In this document: positions 63,221 to 64,000 of the stretch, piece by piece
Position numbering within the stretch: the stretch's first letter is position 1
Layout: every line of letters begins with the position of its first letter
Source: Cryptosporangium minutisporangium
Lineage (GTDB): Bacteria; Actinomycetota; Actinomycetes; Mycobacteriales; Cryptosporangiaceae
Direction: 5' to 3'
Assembly: GCF_039536245.1 (NCBI RefSeq)
Contig: NZ_BAAAYN010000017.1
Span: 123,801 to 187,800, forward strand
Length of the DNA: 64,000 bases
The notes under the pieces: model-generated
Told to the model about the DNA's origin: nothing
Databases searched by the model: none
Seen by the model: only the letters and a program-made list of their open reading frames with translations
Made by a program: the position numbers and the translations under genes

Positions 63221-64000
63221 TCAGAGCGACCCCAGGAGTTCCTTCGCTCGGTCGCGCGTTCGCCGCACCACGTCCGCCGGAACGTCGCCGACCGCAGCCG
63301 CCGCCCGGTCGACTGCCTGACCCGCGCCGTGCAGCATTCGCTCGATCTCCCCCGACGCAACCGGCGCCGGCATCCGCCAGGTTCGCGCTTCGGCCAGCAG
63401 GTCGGCGCCGGTCACGGCGTCGACTTCCCAGACACCGTTCACCGACATCGCCAGCGATGAGCTGAGCGGCGCTTCCCCCGGTCGGACCGTGAGCAGGGTG
63501 GTCGGTACCAGGTCGTAGAGCGGCGCAAGGCGCCGATCCCGGGGGCTCCGGTAGGCCATCGAGAAGTTCCGCGCGTGCGCGTCGGCATTGCCGATCAGGA
63601 CGGTCAGGACGGCCGCATGCAGTAGTCGGACGAGGTCCACCGGCGGTTCCGAACTGACCGCACGCAGAGCGAAAGCGGCGTCGACGAATCCCGGACCCCC
63701 GTCGGCCTGGTACTTCGCCACCGGCGACCGCCCCAACGCCTGGCAGAAGTCTTCCTGGTGGATCCGGAGAACTCGGCCGTCCTCCCCGACTCGGCGGTCG
63801 AACCGGCTCACTGCGAGCACCGGCCGTCCAGCAACCTCGACGACGTCGGCGTCCGCGACCGTCATGCCGAGTTCGCGAGCGACGGCTAGCCCGAAAGCCT
63901 CCAGGCGGGCCAGCCCGGGGAACCGCGCCGGTTCCGGCTTGAGGATGTGAGTGGACGGCGCCCCGTCGACCGGCCGTGCCCACCGGCCGTCGGGCAGTCG
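63221..64000 (-). CDS. HipA-family Ser/Thr kinase (5' end outside window)
   Basis: 259 residues of the C-terminal part are visible; the start lies beyond position 64000. HipA motifs: STHILKPEPARF (nucleotide-binding lysine region), FGLAVARELGMTVADADVVE, RFDRR, IHQEDFCQALG, the catalytic GNADAHARNFSMAY, and APLYDLVPT. HipA kinases phosphorylate GltX or other targets and pair with an HTH antitoxin HipB, which would be just outside the window. No antitoxin is found downstream. Confidence 0.88.
   Translation of the reverse strand, partial: RLPDGRWARPVDGAPSTHILKPEPARFPGLARLEAFGLAVARELGMTVADADVVEVAGRPVLAVSRFDRRVGEDGRVLRIHQEDFCQALGRSPVAKYQADGGPGFVDAAFALRAVSSEPPVDLVRLLHAAVLTVLIGNADAHARNFSMAYRSPRDRRLAPLYDLVPTTLLTVRPGEAPLSSSLAMSVNGVWEVDAVTGADLLAEARTWRMPAPVASGEIERMLHGAGQAVDRAAAAVGDVPADVVRRTRDRAKELLGSL

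Overview
The window is 64 kb of very GC-rich, densely coding DNA with many GTG starts, ATGA start/stop overlaps, C/G-biased third codon positions and actinobacterial families: XPB-type helicase with its helicase-associated partner, DUF3068/PorA, DUF3263, a SigE-type ECF sigma factor, MsiK-type sugar ATPase, a GroEL with a GGM tail under HrcA/CIRCE control, and Spo0M. This points to a free-living, probably mycelial or sporulating actinobacterium (Frankiales/Cryptosporangiales/Micromonosporales-like). The genus cannot be fixed from sequence alone. No rRNA, integrase, transposase, phage module or CRISPR array was seen, and the layout is that of an ordinary chromosome.

Layout. 0-6 kb: DNA-repair helicase pair (helicase-associated protein, xpb) interrupted by a flavodoxin and an L,D-transpeptidase-like protein. 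6-10 kb: a MocR/PdxR regulator flanked by repeated TGGACCGGTCCA sites and a divergent 46-residue membrane peptide, then a PorA-like envelope protein and a PfpI protein. 10-17 kb: glpD, a large membrane-anchored subtilase, groEL with two tandem CIRCE operators, and a cold-shock gene. 17-20 kb: threonine synthase behind a SAM riboswitch whose P1 stem covers the Shine-Dalgarno, then Spo0M. 20-29 kb: an ABC-2 permease coupled to a hydrolase-TM-ABC ATPase fusion, a double-AAA CDC48-like ATPase with a degenerate D1, and an orphan histidine-kinase-like protein without its phospho-acceptor histidine. 29-33 kb: a nagA-oxidoreductase-YbaK-LD-carboxypeptidase run that looks like cell-wall recycling. 33-45 kb: small regulators each paired with a target (HxlR with a reductase, ArsR with AHSA1, TetR with a membrane protein), all with visible palindromic operators. 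45-47 kb: a decayed XRE/TPR regulator with two small antisense genes. 47-51 kb: tRNA-Thr, LacI regulator, msiK/ugpC, VanZ. 51-57 kb: rlmB-cysS, and an ECF sigma factor followed by two paralogous membrane-anchored proteins, the second frameshifted. 57-64 kb: a TolB-like propeller, a carbamate kinase / ring-opening amidohydrolase / MobA-like nucleotidyltransferase set suggesting nitrogen-heterocycle catabolism, a fused acyl-CoA carboxylase carboxyltransferase, and a HipA-like kinase cut by the window end.

The most unusual items are the 56-bp perfect palindrome that contains the arsR operator, Shine-Dalgarno and start codon; the hydrolase-ABC fusion; the SAM switch on thrC; and a recurring set of proteins that keep their fold but have lost a key catalytic residue (L,D-transpeptidase, histidine kinase, alpha/beta hydrolase, AAA D1). 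Transcription units are unusually clearly delimited by long hairpins, many with stems of 12-21 bp and little or no U-tract.
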